The notes under the pieces were generated by a model. The model ran no database searches. It saw only the letters and a program-made list of their open reading frames with translations, and was not told the DNA's origin. From assembly GCA_944989445.1 (NCBI GenBank), contig CALYLW010000328.1, forward strand, positions 909,796 through 973,795: a stretch of DNA of 64,000 nucleotides, in the 5' to 3' direction. Position numbers and translations under genes: made by a program. The DNA comes from Ampullaceana balthica. Taxonomy: Eukaryota; Mollusca; Gastropoda; Lymnaeidae. Within the stretch, counting starts at the first letter, position 1. Each line of letters opens with the position of its first letter. Positions 32,501-38,280 of the stretch are shown here, one piece after another.

Positions 32501-33976
32501 AATAAAATTTCTTTCTTTTTGATGTTCATAGACGGCAGACATTGGAATGACAGAAAATTACGGTGACAGTGGATACAAATTTGAGATCTGGTTTAGGAGG
32601 AGGTCTGTTGGGGAAAACTACGTCCTTCAGGCACCCAGCACCGAGGTCAAGAAAGCTTGGGTCAAGGACATATCCAGGTTATTGTGGCGGCAGGCCATAC
32701 GTAATAGAGGTAAGCTGATTTATAGATGGCTGCATAAAGCTCTATAAATGGATGGTAGTTATCGAGTTTAAATATGATACACTTTATACAAGTACATGTT
32801 CTCTTGAAAATGTAATATCTTTAATTAACTTATGTATCATCTGTTGATTCAATTAGTTTTCTTTAAAAGATTGACATCATACTAAAAGATTGAACTTAAA
32901 TGTTGTAGTTGAATGTTTCTTACAATGTTGTTGTTGAATGTACCTTACATTATTGAACTAGACTGTACCTTACCATTCTGTACGTTGTATTTCAGAAACA
33001 CGTATTAATGAGCTGGCCACAATGGGTATCGGCAACAAACCGTGCATGGATATTAAACCGAGCGAAGACAACATTCAAGATCGGTCAATTAACGTTTCTC
33101 TGAATAACAGGGGAGGTAAGTTGTGCTCTTGGAGTCTACAAATCCTTTATTTGTGAGAACCAGTTTACAAATACCAGGTCATACTATCTGAATTATAGTT
33201 TGGCCTACAAAAGATGCTAGAGGTTTTTTTAATAATGATATTGATTTTTTAATGTTAAAACTTCGATTTTATATTTTCCACTTTCTAAGCTGTGTACATT
33301 ATGACAGCCTGATTAGTAGCTCATGTGTGAGATAATTTGTTCCTCCTTTTGATTAATCTGGTAACAAGCCATTTCTCTATGTCATATTTTGCAGCTCGCT
33401 CAAGGAACTCCATAGCAGTGTCATCATTTGATTACCTTCGTAACGGCAACAAACGACCCCATTCCATCATATCAGTGAGCTCGACATCTTCCTCTGGCTC
33501 CAGCCAATCTTCATTTGGACTTCTTGGTTCCTTGAATTTAGCTTTTGACCCCTTGGACAGCCCTCGTATGAATCGTAGATCATTTGCATCAAATGGTGAG
33601 CTTATTTACAAAGAATTTTGTTATGTAAAATCAGTTAAGTTGCCAAATCTTTTTCTTTTCTTTACATTGCAATATCTGGATTAAGACATCAGTAAGTTAA
33701 GTTTCTGACTGGTCCCCACAGTCATGTAAAATGATCAGTCAATATTTTGTTCAAACCATGACATGAATCTCCCCCCCAGAGAGCGGTATTGTAACTGACA
33801 GCGACACGTCTGGTGGAGACTTCGGCACAGAAAATAGGGGCCCATCACTGCGTAGGGGCAGCCAAGGGAACAATGCCCCGCTATCCACCATGCGGTCATA
33901 TTTTGACGTCATGAAATCCAGAGTTTTGAAACAAAAATATCCAGACCAGGTTTACACAGATGTACGTTTTTATTAG
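3098..33976 (+). CDS. PLEKHG4: RhoGEF of the puratrophin-1/PLEKHG4 family, 3' part (13 exons)
   Basis: Spliced gene model built by reading exon frames and GT-AG borders; all 13 exons join in phase to about 1013 residues. Exons: 3098-3292, 14228-14452, 15342-16339, 25490-25681, 26754-27003, 27478-27567, 28829-28972, 29318-29395, 29531-29704, 32532-32709, 32996-33115, 33395-33595, 33780-33976. Residues 1-180 are spectrin-like helices, about 180-530 a Ser/Pro-rich linker, about 536-720 the DH (Dbl homology) domain with [15 protein letters not shown] and [19 protein letters not shown], about 725-840 the PH domain, then a conserved GIGNKP..DIKPS stretch and a Ser-rich tail. DH-PH proteins catalyse GDP/GTP exchange on Rho GTPases at the membrane or cytoskeleton. 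The [11 protein letters not shown] motif and the segment after PH match my memory of PLEKHG4/PLEKHG4B better than MCF2L or Trio. The N-terminus is outside the window. No database search was possible. Confidence 0.87.
3318..5830 (+). repeat. Tandem copies of an approximately 490-bp inverted-ended element (5 copies)
   Basis: Copies start at aaatcccttatattaac (3318, 3868, 4335, 4539, 4995). Full ones end near tatataagggatttatag, so the ends are inverted (aaatcccttata / tataagggattt). Shared core words are ggcggaaaaacaaaag, atgcatcgtatcaaaat and agatcgatcgaacgtacc. Copy 3 is cut short at about 4538; copy 5 carries a huge CT tract. A divergent inverted copy lies at 59200-59690. Likely a non-autonomous DNA transposon that became tandem (inference). 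Confidence 0.75.
5021..5583 (+). repeat. (CT)n / (CCCTCT)n microsatellite
   Basis: A 560-bp pyrimidine tract inside copy 5 of the repeat above. In that copy it replaces a shorter ctctctctg segment seen in copies 1 and 2. A single ambiguous base N at 5584 marks its end, so length and right edge are probably unreliable. Confidence 0.9.
6085..6312 (+). repeat. 42-bp tandem repeat, about 5 copies
   Basis: tatgcacagttgccagttg recurs every 42 bp. The region just upstream (5826-6080) is pyrimidine-rich with no gene. Confidence 0.85.
6365..6762 (+). repeat. 19-bp minisatellite, about 21 copies
   Basis: Unit gtcgtaagcttatatccat with variants; most copies carry AAGCTT, others TTAGCTT. The right part is a homogeneous block with aagtcgttagc. 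Confidence 0.9.
6815..8510 (-). mobile_element. CR1/L2-type non-LTR retrotransposon, 5'-truncated and decayed
   Basis: Minus-strand reading of 8456-7749 is a reverse transcriptase: [46 protein letters not shown], the catalytic LFADDTQLY and [13 protein letters not shown]. The C-terminal part follows at 7571-7160 ([33 protein letters not shown]) in shifted frames. The 3' end has a short UTR (tgtaaagcgctgtgagcc, minus strand) and an ATT-type tail at 6815-6832, the L2/CR1 hallmark. A piece of about 100 bp is duplicated at 6970-7160. Upstream of 8457 the frame is broken and homology fades near 8510. Stops and frameshifts make it inactive. Confidence 0.85.
8826..10826 (+). mobile_element. Complete hAT transposon (ZBED5/SCAND3-like) with 8-bp target duplication
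   Basis: The element proper runs 8834-10818 (1985 bp). Ends are inverted: cagtggtccccaacct at 8834 and aggttggggaccactg at 10803-10818, a 16-bp perfect match. It is flanked on both sides by the identical 8 bp cactagaa (8826-8833 and 10819-10826), the size expected for hAT. Just inside the left end is a palindromic gtccgcggaccactagtgg stretch; ggtccgcgg recurs near the right end. It sits in the large first intron of the RhoGEF gene. Confidence 0.93.
9095..10550 (+). pseudogene. hAT transposase pseudogene (ZBED5/SCAND3 group)
   Basis: Readable blocks in several frames: [61 protein letters not shown], then 9599-10396 with [20 protein letters not shown] and [20 protein letters not shown] and CTDGA hold hAT catalytic aspartates, and the C-terminal block corresponds to the dimerisation region. 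Damage: an in-frame TAG near 9259, frameshifts near 9520-9590, and TAA at 10396-10398 where the family usually has GAA. No BED zinc finger was seen at the 5' end. Related host genes are ZBED5 and SCAND3; this copy is a dead transposon. Confidence 0.88.
11000..11372 (+). repeat. 54-bp tandem repeat, about 6.9 copies
   Basis: Unit begins accgagcggcccaggattgg and ends caatgatacaaact. Because 54 is a multiple of 3, open frames run through on both strands; these are not genes. Between the hAT (ends 10818) and this array there is unassigned sequence. Confidence 0.92.
11373..13077. other. Unassigned intron sequence
   Basis: No gene recognised. A frame at 12345-12650 has no domain. Positions 11920-12070 (gcccctggaagtgacccc ... 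cacggtcggacgttaaat) have the look of a SINE body common in invertebrates, without clear ends. Small repeats: acacccccatctgctac twice near 13000. Confidence 0.3.
13078..14227 (+). repeat. 44/47-bp minisatellite ending at a splice acceptor, about 24 copies
   Basis: Units start gacccatgctataaagtaat and contain gactatatccacagacc. Two lengths, 47 and 44 bp, differ by presence of taa. The last ctatatccacag is the acceptor of the exon at 14228, so every unit carries a copy of that splice site. Each unit also has a TATAAAG word. Confidence 0.93.
14228..14452 (+). CDS. PLEKHG4: PLEKHG4-like exon 2 (spectrin-like helices)
   Basis: Seventy-five codons, phase 0 to 0, starting [19 protein letters not shown] and ending VAKARCQ; donor gtgggtca. 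The acceptor ctatatccacag is the last copy of a sequence found in every unit of the minisatellite just upstream. The intron before it is 10.9 kb and filled with repeats and transposons. Confidence 0.87.
14500..14690 (+). repeat. 20-bp minisatellite, about 9 copies
   Basis: Unit cacacctggggtgccaccac, starting about 50 bp after the donor of the exon ending at 14452. Confidence 0.9.
14735..15075 (+). repeat. About 31-bp tandem repeat, 10-11 copies
   Basis: Unit around cttagactcaatatcagctg followed by tctttaggtgt; copies vary by point changes and small gaps. Confidence 0.85.
15342..16339 (+). CDS. PLEKHG4: PLEKHG4-like exon 3 (long Ser/Pro-rich linker)
   Basis: A 998-nt exon, phase 0 in, phase 2 out; acceptor ccctctacccag, donor gtaacttc. 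It opens with the end of the helical region ([20 protein letters not shown]) and continues as about 290 residues of low-complexity Ser, Pro and Thr, probably disordered. [14 protein letters not shown] looks like a basic phosphorylation or 14-3-3 type segment (inference). GC content and codon use are higher than in the surrounding introns. Confidence 0.85.
16383..16520 (+). repeat. GGTGTGTGAGGGT-type short tandem repeat
   Basis: Eleven or so copies of ggtgtgtgagggt (also taggggt), starting about 45 bp after the donor at 16340. Confidence 0.85.
16521..17459. other. Intron sequence with small repeats, no gene
   Basis: Holds four or five copies of a 16-bp unit ctgatcgttctctgct at 16741-16816 and a 51-bp duplication (cctctcctctacctttacat) at 17070-17180; the rest is pyrimidine-rich with no recognisable feature. 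Confidence 0.5.
17460..17680 (+). repeat. About 28-bp tandem repeat, 7 copies
   Basis: Alternating words ttacacatcacagtg and ctacacctccagtg. Confidence 0.88.
17725..18178 (+). repeat. 31-bp tandem repeat, about 14 copies
   Basis: Unit words ctgagtgcaccgtgtggtgg and tgtagaccttg. Stop-free on the minus strand, giving spurious frames there. Confidence 0.92.
18384..19163 (+). repeat. 36-bp tandem repeat, about 22 copies
   Basis: Unit words ggtcagtcacaatgaccag and acatgacagggacatgt. Period 36 keeps one frame open on each strand (12-residue units such as [12 protein letters not shown]). The unit contains inverted words ggtca/tgacc and acatg/catgt. Two single-base variants (aatgacc, attgacc, gcaatg) are interspersed. 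Confidence 0.95.
19478..20400 (-). mobile_element. Decayed 3' fragment of a jockey/CR1-type LINE (same family as 56401-58059)
   Basis: Minus-oriented and co-linear with 56413-57065: shared words include cttatcttatct, ttctatacag, gcttatccatggtttgtgt, aaccattccacg, aattgccttatgtat and aataaagcc. Interrupted at 19598-19893 by a 17-bp minisatellite. Frames are destroyed. Confidence 0.8.
19598..19893 (+). repeat. 17-bp minisatellite inside a LINE copy, about 17 copies
   Basis: Unit ttttactggtttgatgg. The sister LINE at 56525-56545 has a single related word (ctttcctggtttcttc) at the matching place, so the array expanded from LINE sequence. Confidence 0.9.
20507..20842 (+). repeat. 36-bp tandem repeat, 9 copies
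   Basis: Unit words tctgaggtcttacttttt and gtacatttgaggcaacgg; open frames on both strands are a result of the period. Confidence 0.93.
21055..21205 (+). repeat. 46-bp repeat, 3 copies
   Basis: aactccccgggcagtagctg and ctaatcctgtctgtgtgg recur three times. Flanking 20843-21054 and 21206-21575 show no gene. Confidence 0.8.
21577..22475 (+). repeat. 20-bp minisatellite, about 45 copies
   Basis: Unit caaccagtcaccttgacgtt (early copies ccaccagtcaccttgacgtc). The right edge is ragged with shortened units at 22390-22475. Each unit has TGACGT-type and, on the minus strand, TCAAGGTGA words. Confidence 0.95.
22476..23140. other. Unassigned intron sequence
   Basis: No gene, repeat or element recognised. 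A 66-codon minus-strand frame at 22756-22956 has no domain. Confidence 0.4.
23141..23290 (+). repeat. 56-bp repeat, 3 copies
   Basis: cgtgcctactgccatcacat recurs at 23141 and 23197 and in altered form near 23253. Confidence 0.85.
23545..23872 (+). repeat. 43-bp tandem repeat, about 7 copies
   Basis: Unit words caagtagtgtaccatcacaa and ggaatcagctctgtctgggg. Just upstream, gtggggactcc (23405) and ggagtccccac (about 23537) form an 11-bp inverted pair about 135 bp apart. Confidence 0.9.
24040..24800 (+). repeat. 22-bp minisatellite with acceptor-like units, about 34 copies
   Basis: Unit gtgggtgtgttgtcttacagct. Each unit contains tgttgtcttacag, which resembles a 3' splice site on the gene's strand. 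It lies in the intron before the exon at 25490. Confidence 0.93.
25335..25397 (+). mobile_element. hAT element remnant (one end)
   Basis: The stretch ending ctttgagaagcactg at 25389 is a typical hAT right terminus, preceded by a ggaccggcaccagtccgctg block like those in other hAT ends, and followed by ctctagat, a plausible 8-bp target copy. No matching left end was found. Confidence 0.5.
25490..25681 (+). CDS. PLEKHG4: PLEKHG4-like exon 4 (acidic linker before DH)
   Basis: A 192-nt exon, phase 2 in and out; acceptor ttttcttgttacag, donor gtgagtgc. Codes [20 protein letters not shown], a Ser/Thr stretch, then [12 protein letters not shown], the basic run into the DH domain. The phase join with exons 3 and 5 is exact. 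Confidence 0.87.
25682..26227. other. AT-rich intron sequence
   Basis: Contains a short duplication gacctactttactgacaact at its start and nothing else I recognise. Confidence 0.5.
26228..26753 (+). repeat. 40-bp minisatellite ending at a splice acceptor, about 13 copies
   Basis: Unit words accatgagttacaagcagtt and gtttgattacctccccctgc. The final unit is altered to gattaccccccacag and serves as the acceptor of the exon at 26754. Confidence 0.93.
26754..27003 (+). CDS. PLEKHG4: PLEKHG4-like exon 5 (DH domain, first conserved region)
   Basis: A 250-nt exon, phase 2 in, 0 out. Codes [20 protein letters not shown], the first conserved block of Dbl homology domains, then [20 protein letters not shown], the second helix region. 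The acceptor ttaccccccacag is formed by the last, altered unit of a 40-bp minisatellite. Confidence 0.93.
27478..27567 (+). CDS. PLEKHG4: PLEKHG4-like exon 6 (DH domain)
   Basis: Thirty codons, phase 0 to 0, acceptor ctactccacag, donor gtatgtcc. Codes [20 protein letters not shown] and [10 protein letters not shown], the middle of the DH domain. The frame stays open upstream into the intron for about 190 bp, but that part does not continue the DH domain and is not included. Confidence 0.9.
27808..28132 (+). repeat. 23-bp minisatellite, about 14 copies
   Basis: Unit words acatgccagcattggctccc and tgt; a block with accattgg follows a block with gcattgg. Frames are open on both strands only because of the repeat. 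Confidence 0.93.
28160..28820 (+). mobile_element. Old L2-like LINE 3' fragment
   Basis: Plus-strand reading gives degraded wording of the L2 ORF2 C-terminus ([16 protein letters not shown] near 28285-28330; a [14 protein letters not shown] stretch near 28365). At 28739-28817 atgtaaagtgcggtgagccc and an ATT/GTT tail (attattattgttattatt) form the characteristic L2 3' end. A 20-bp minisatellite (28491-28680) is embedded in it. Supported by comparison with the LINE at 6815-8510. Confidence 0.6.
28491..28680 (+). repeat. 20-bp minisatellite, about 9 copies
   Basis: Unit gtttgttgtgtgtaccatcc, embedded in the L2-like fragment. Confidence 0.92.
28829..28972 (+). CDS. PLEKHG4: PLEKHG4-like exon 7 (DH domain, third conserved region)
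   Basis: Forty-eight codons, phase 0 to 0. Carries [20 protein letters not shown], the diagnostic helix of DH domains that contacts the GTPase. The acceptor (atttccacttaacag) directly follows the AT-rich tail of an old L2-like LINE fragment. Donor gtaacatc. Confidence 0.93.
29318..29395 (+). CDS. PLEKHG4: PLEKHG4-like exon 8 (end of DH)
   Basis: Twenty-six codons, phase 0 to 0, acceptor cttgttgaccag, donor gtaagtca. Codes [26 protein letters not shown] in sequence; the [10 protein letters not shown] motif is a family marker linking DH to PH. Confidence 0.92.
29531..29704 (+). CDS. PLEKHG4: PLEKHG4-like exon 9 (PH domain, first strands)
   Basis: Fifty-eight codons, phase 0 to 0, acceptor gtttccccag, donor gtatacac. 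Codes [16 protein letters not shown] and [18 protein letters not shown], the first beta strands of the PH domain. A TACCTGTGTG-type minisatellite begins about 20 bp past the donor. Confidence 0.92.
29807..30895 (+). mobile_element. Probable non-autonomous hAT-like insertion in a minisatellite
   Basis: Starts tagggctgtcaat, ends gctaggtcta; the two ends match imperfectly as inverted repeats, and cctgggtacccat at 29837 is inverted at 30827. Flanks gtcgtgat (29799-29806) and gtcatgat (30896-30903) match 7 of 8, as for a hAT target duplication, although the array itself repeats this word, so it is weaker evidence. Inside, 29893-30004 holds about seven copies of a gtcaaaacggccccg-like 15-mer. Confidence 0.45.
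30232..30465 (+). mobile_element. Possible tRNA-derived SINE
   Basis: ggatagcgaagtaaatagtg resembles a pol III A box and gcgccggatctagccc, about 40 bp later, a B box. The body ends in an A-rich tail (gaaacaataaatac). It lies inside the insertion at 29807-30895. Confidence 0.35.
32105..32500 (+). repeat. About 44-bp tandem repeat, 8-9 copies
   Basis: Unit words ggtactgggtactaaagaaa and gttgtttgacttttgttgat; it ends about 30 bp before the acceptor of the exon at 32532. Confidence 0.92.
32532..32709 (+). CDS. PLEKHG4: PLEKHG4-like exon 10 (PH domain, end)
   Basis: A 178-nt exon, phase 0 in, 1 out; acceptor tgatgttcatag, donor gtaagctg. Codes [20 protein letters not shown] and the closing PH helix with [16 protein letters not shown], including the conserved tryptophan. 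Confidence 0.92.
32996..33115 (+). CDS. PLEKHG4: PLEKHG4-like exon 11 (post-PH conserved segment)
   Basis: A 120-nt exon, phase 1 in and out; acceptor ttgtatttcag, donor gtaagttg. Codes [18 protein letters not shown] and [12 protein letters not shown], which I recall as conserved after the PH domain in the puratrophin family. Confidence 0.88.
33395..33595 (+). CDS. PLEKHG4: PLEKHG4-like exon 12 (Ser-rich tail)
   Basis: A 201-nt exon, phase 1 in and out; acceptor atattttgcag, donor gtgagctt. Codes [18 protein letters not shown] and a serine cluster, then [16 protein letters not shown]. Likely disordered and phosphorylated (inference). Confidence 0.87.
33780..33976 (+). CDS. PLEKHG4: PLEKHG4-like terminal exon (or exon with alternative donor)
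   Basis: Phase 1 in, acceptor after a run of C (cccccccag). Codes [18 protein letters not shown] through [20 protein letters not shown], then VRFY and a TAG at 33974-33976. An alternative is a donor at 33962 (gtacgt, phase 0) leading to an exon I could not find. No further matching exon appears downstream and a good poly(A) signal follows at 34217, so I prefer the stop here. Confidence 0.7.
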
Positions 33977-33984
33977 TGTGTTAG

Positions 33985-34115
33985 ATTGTACAACTTTCTA
34001 AATCCTCTGTTAAATTGTACAACTTTCTAAATCCTCTGTTAGATTGTACAACTTTCTAAATCCTCTGTTAGATTGTACAACTTTCTAAATCCTCTGTTAG
34101 ATTGTTCTACTTTGT
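33985..34115 (+). repeat. 29-bp tandem repeat, 4-5 copies
   Basis: Unit words tagattgtacaactttctaa and atcctctgt; begins within 10-25 bp of the end of the last RhoGEF exon. Confidence 0.88.
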
Positions 34116-35535
34116 AATCGCTGTGTTAGATTGTGCTACTCTTTAAACTGTTGTATATTTATAACTTAATTTAAATGAGAAATTTTGACCAAAGAAACCA
34201 TGTAATCCATGTTATAAATAAAGTAATGTGTTATAGGGAACATTTTGTTTGTTTGATAATTTATTAGTTTTCATTTGAAGGCATATTTTCCCTTTAAGAA
34301 ACATAACTTTTAATGCCTCATTTAGTACCTGTTGCCAGTTGCTAACTCTACTCTTATGTAAGCAATTATTTTTAAAAATATTCCGCTACTGTTTTTAACT
34401 AGAGTTAATTTCACAATTAATTTTTTTAATACATTTTTCACCCCTCAGGTATGATACATTAAATATTTAGACACAGAAAAGGGGACTGAACTGTTACTAC
34501 CAGGATCTGTTGCCGAACCGACCAAGGACTTGCCCATTCAGATGTTAAGTTAATTAGAGTGAAGATTATTTCCTTGACTTTGTAACCCCACGGTTTATTG
34601 AGAGCTGTCAAGTGACGCTTGTAAGAAAATAACCAGGTCAAACTGTAACATTTCATCGCAGCCGTAACAAAATTAGATTGTAACTTATATGGTCATCATA
34701 GGCCTCACATAATTCACTTTTTTAAACTCTGCACAGACGACAAAATTAGTCACAACAGTACGCACATGACCAATCAAGGCATCAAGGGCACACTTGACCA
34801 TTAAGTTATCAAGTACACACTTGACCATTAAGTACAAGTATTTGTACAGTCAGGCGTGAAACTAGTATTGAATGACTAAGAAATAATCTTGTGTACGACA
34901 TTCAACCTGTTACACATACAACTTGCTGATTTTATCTCGCATAACTATTTGATAATACTCTACTGGGTCCAACACTTGGCCATTTGTTTTGTTTACACAT
35001 ATACATTTACAATTGTTACAACTTGATCTGTTTCCTGTTACAAACTGCTGTTGCTCTGTTTTCATGCAATTCCAGATTTTTGTCAGGACTATATCCACCA
35101 CCGACTTTGGTTAATGTAAAATAAACCTGGTCACTCAAGACAGGGTAATGGCCATGGCCACTCAAGACAGGGTAATGGCCATGGCCACTCAAGACAGGGT
35201 AATGGCTCTATTTCCCCAAACAATATGGCCCCTGTCGGGCATCAGTGCCCCCTTCCCATCCGAAATGTATGCTCCCCCCTTCCCCACACATTCCATCAAT
35301 GAGCTGAAATATTAATAATGTCAGCCCTCTTTAGTTTTGAAAAGTAAATAATTTTGAATTTTTGTTTCCCTTAAGCCTGTGTGAATAAAGAAGAAAAGAG
35401 AAAAAAGTCTTGACATTTATTTTTATATACATTCAAAGAATTTATCACAATGCAAAGTTTTTTATGAAGCTAAACCCTGTGTTGTGCCTTGGGCTCCTTG
35501 TCAACTGACTGTCCAAACTTAACATCTCAAGCTCT
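34116..35535. other. Intergenic sequence, no gene recognised
   Basis: AT-rich. Contains the poly(A) signal above, a duplicated phrase at 34780-34830 (cacacttgaccattaagt) and a 27-bp repeat (ccactcaagacagggtaatg) in three copies at 35130-35205. A minus-strand frame at 34910-35101 with five cysteines has no domain I know. Confidence 0.5.
34217..34222 (+). promoter_or_regulatory. Candidate poly(A) signal of the RhoGEF gene
   Basis: AATAAA about 240 bp after the TAG, followed by a GT-rich stretch (attttgtttgtttg), which is the usual layout of a cleavage and polyadenylation site. Confidence 0.45.
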
Positions 35536-35539
35536 GTAT

Positions 35540-35815
35540 ATCAGCTGTCCATTCACATCAACTGTCCATTCACATCAACTGTCCATTCACATCAACTGTC
35601 CATTCACATCAACTGTCCATTCACATCAACTGTCCATTCACATCAACTGTCCATTCACATCAACTGTCCATTCACATCAACTGCCCATTCACATCAACTG
35701 CCCATTCACATCAACTGTCCATTCACATCAACTGTACATTCACACCAGCTGTTTAACATCAACTGTACATTCACACCAGCTGTTTAACATCAACTGTACA
35801 TTCACACCAGCTGTT
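35540..35815 (+). repeat. 17-bp minisatellite passing into a longer unit
   Basis: About eleven copies of ccattcacatcaactgt, then three longer units with acattcacaccagctgttta. Confidence 0.92.
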
Positions 35816-36835
35816 TATTTCAATGGAGTGTAATTCTCCTCACAATTCCAAAGATACAACCTGTAAATATTGTAAATTTCTTCAACTTCTTGAAGTGTAA
35901 AACCCAGGCAGCTTCAATTTCATTAATTAAATTTGAAAGAGAATAAAATAAAAAATTCAGTCATTAGTTAATTTTCTTCAGCCCTCAGAACCAGAAACAA
36001 GTGTGTCACATTTCTGTAATGTGAACAACTGAAATAACAATTTTAAACATTGAAATGGCCCACAATGCCTTGCTACTACTACTGTAGAAAGTTCTAAATT
36101 TTGTCACTGCCAGGTACACATGTACATACAGAGAATAAACTGTCATTGACTGTCTGGTAGACATGTACATACAGAATAAACTGTCCTCTTGTTGTACTTG
36201 ACTTTTTCAAAAATTCATTTTTGTTGTGATGAAAAAACTTTTTGTGCTTCCTTCTTTTTGTTTTTTCAGAGATTAGAAATGGCATAGATCCATTTTTTTT
36301 TCTAGACAGTTCCTATATTTGTGATGCATAAGAGAAGAAATAAATTACTTCATTAAAAAAAGGAATCATGTAGTTATATCCTCTTCAAACTTACCATCTA
36401 ATGTTACAAACCAGTTATTTTAACATGTTAGTAACATCAGCAATAAGTGACAGTAAATATTAGACATTTTTACAACTACTTTCAAAATGCAGAACTCAAG
36501 TGAGTCTACGAACATTTACAAAAATTATTTTGCTCTAGAGATTTTGTGAGATTCAGGGATTTTTGGGGGAAAAATGTCTGAAGTCTTCACAAATAAATAG
36601 ATTTAATATCTATAGATGCACCATTTGTAAGGAGGAAAAAATATAGCAGAAATGTTAACACACGACTGTTAACTGTAGAGGAAGTCAAATTGACAGTGTT
36701 GTCTGTCATTAGAGATTTGAATGACAGCTGCTGGCCTCTGTGGTGGTCAGTGGTCAGCTGTGTTATCCAATAATTGCTACTGTCTGCATGAGCTTTGCTA
36801 AATAGTGAAGTCAGTTTACAAATAAAATAAATTAG
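35816..36835. other. AT-rich intergenic sequence
   Basis: No gene. A phrase around acatgtacatacagagaata is duplicated at 36117 and 36160. Confidence 0.5.
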
Positions 36836-37135
36836 AACTTCTCATTGTAGTGCTACTGTTGGGACTTCTCATTGTAGTGCTACTGTTGGGACTTCTCATT
36901 GTAGTGCTACTGTTGGGACTTCTCATTGTAGTGCTACTGTTGGGACTTCTCATTGTAGTGCTACTGTTGGGACTTCTCATTGTAGTGCTACTGTTGGGAC
37001 TTCTCATTGTAGTGCTACTGTTGGGACTTCTCATTGTAGTGCTACTGTTGGGACTTCTCATTGTAGTGCTACTGTTGGGCTGTGAACGTCATAAACTTCT
37101 CATTGTAGTGCTACTGTTGGGCTGTGAACGTCATA
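36836..37135 (+). repeat. 27-bp minisatellite, about 9-10 copies
   Basis: Unit words gggacttctcattgtagtgc and tactgtt, nearly identical copies; the last two units carry an extra ctgtgaacgtcataa segment. Frames open on both strands reflect period 27. Confidence 0.93.
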
Positions 37136-37186
37136 TTTTTTTTCTCATGTTTCATTCAGCTAAAGAAAACCTTGTTAAATCTTAGA

Positions 37187-37338
37187 ACGTGGTTCTCCAT
37201 CTTGAGATGGGATTAACAGATTCCTCAGATTTATATGATACACATTATATGATACACATTATTTTATTCTGAGTTATGAAAGTTACAATAATTAAAAAGT
37301 AAATAAGAGTTAATCCCAGCCCCAAGGTTGAGAACCAC
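37187..37338 (+). mobile_element. Decayed hAT-type MITE
   Basis: Right end caaggttgagaaccactg is a standard hAT terminus; left end cgtggttctccatcttgag is its imperfect inverse. About 150 bp, AT-rich, no coding. Target duplication not evident. Confidence 0.5.
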
Positions 37339-37519
37339 TGGTGTCATGCTTCCATCATTTGTTGTATATCACATCTAAAAATACTTGTGTAACTATTTAT
37401 TACCTCCTTGGTAGGGGTCTAATGTTAAATATGCATGTTGTATACTCAATATCTATTTAAATCCTTGTTAACTAGTGACATCGGTTTTGAGTTATCATTA
37501 AATATGATGTACAGGACTT

Positions 37520-37752
37520 AGTGATCAGATGTAAGTTGGTCCATAGACAGTGATCAGATGTAAGTTGGTCCATAGACAGTGATCAGATGTAAGTTGGTCC
37601 ATAGACAGTGATCAGATGTAAGTTGGTCCATAGACAGTGATCAGATGTAAGTTGGTCCATAGACAGTGATCAGATGTAAGTTGGTCCATAGACAGTGATC
37701 AGATGTAAGTTGGTCCATAGACAGTGATCAGATGTAAGTTGGTCCATAGACT
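37520..37752 (+). repeat. 29-bp minisatellite, 8 copies
   Basis: Unit words cagtgatcagatgtaagttg and gtccataga, virtually identical copies. Confidence 0.94.
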
Positions 37753-38280
37753 TGTCCTTATGGTCAAATATGTGGCTGGGATGTGAGGAAAGCACAATTC
37801 AGCCCAGTGCAATGGACAAGACTCATTGGACTTGATCAACATTAATATAACATTTTGAATCAGCAGAAAGTATTTGAACTAGCTGTATGACAGCTTGGTG
37901 ACTCTCACTTACATTTTTGGTGACTTTTTATTTCTTTCATTCATCCAATAAAGTTGATAATGTTAAGATTGATGATCTCAATGCTTGAAAACATAAAAAG
38001 AATAGTCTAGGAACAGACTTAAAGTTTAACTAAAAATATCATAGAATAGCCTCTCAACCAAAGGTCACAGTTTCACTTTGATCTAACTGCTGGACAAATG
38101 ATTCAATGGTCAAATAATTAACTTGGATCTAACTGCTGGACAAATGATTCTATGGTCTAATAATTAATTTCTGAATGTGTAAATAAATTCTATCACACAG
38201 ACTCCATCCCTATATTAATTTTTTCAATGACAAATAAAATGTTTATAAAATAAAATAAACTGTGTTGTTTTCTGTTTGAA

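Noticed and set aside
34910..35101. 63-codon cysteine-containing minus-strand frame
   Set aside because: No recognisable domain or conserved spacing; length is within chance expectation.
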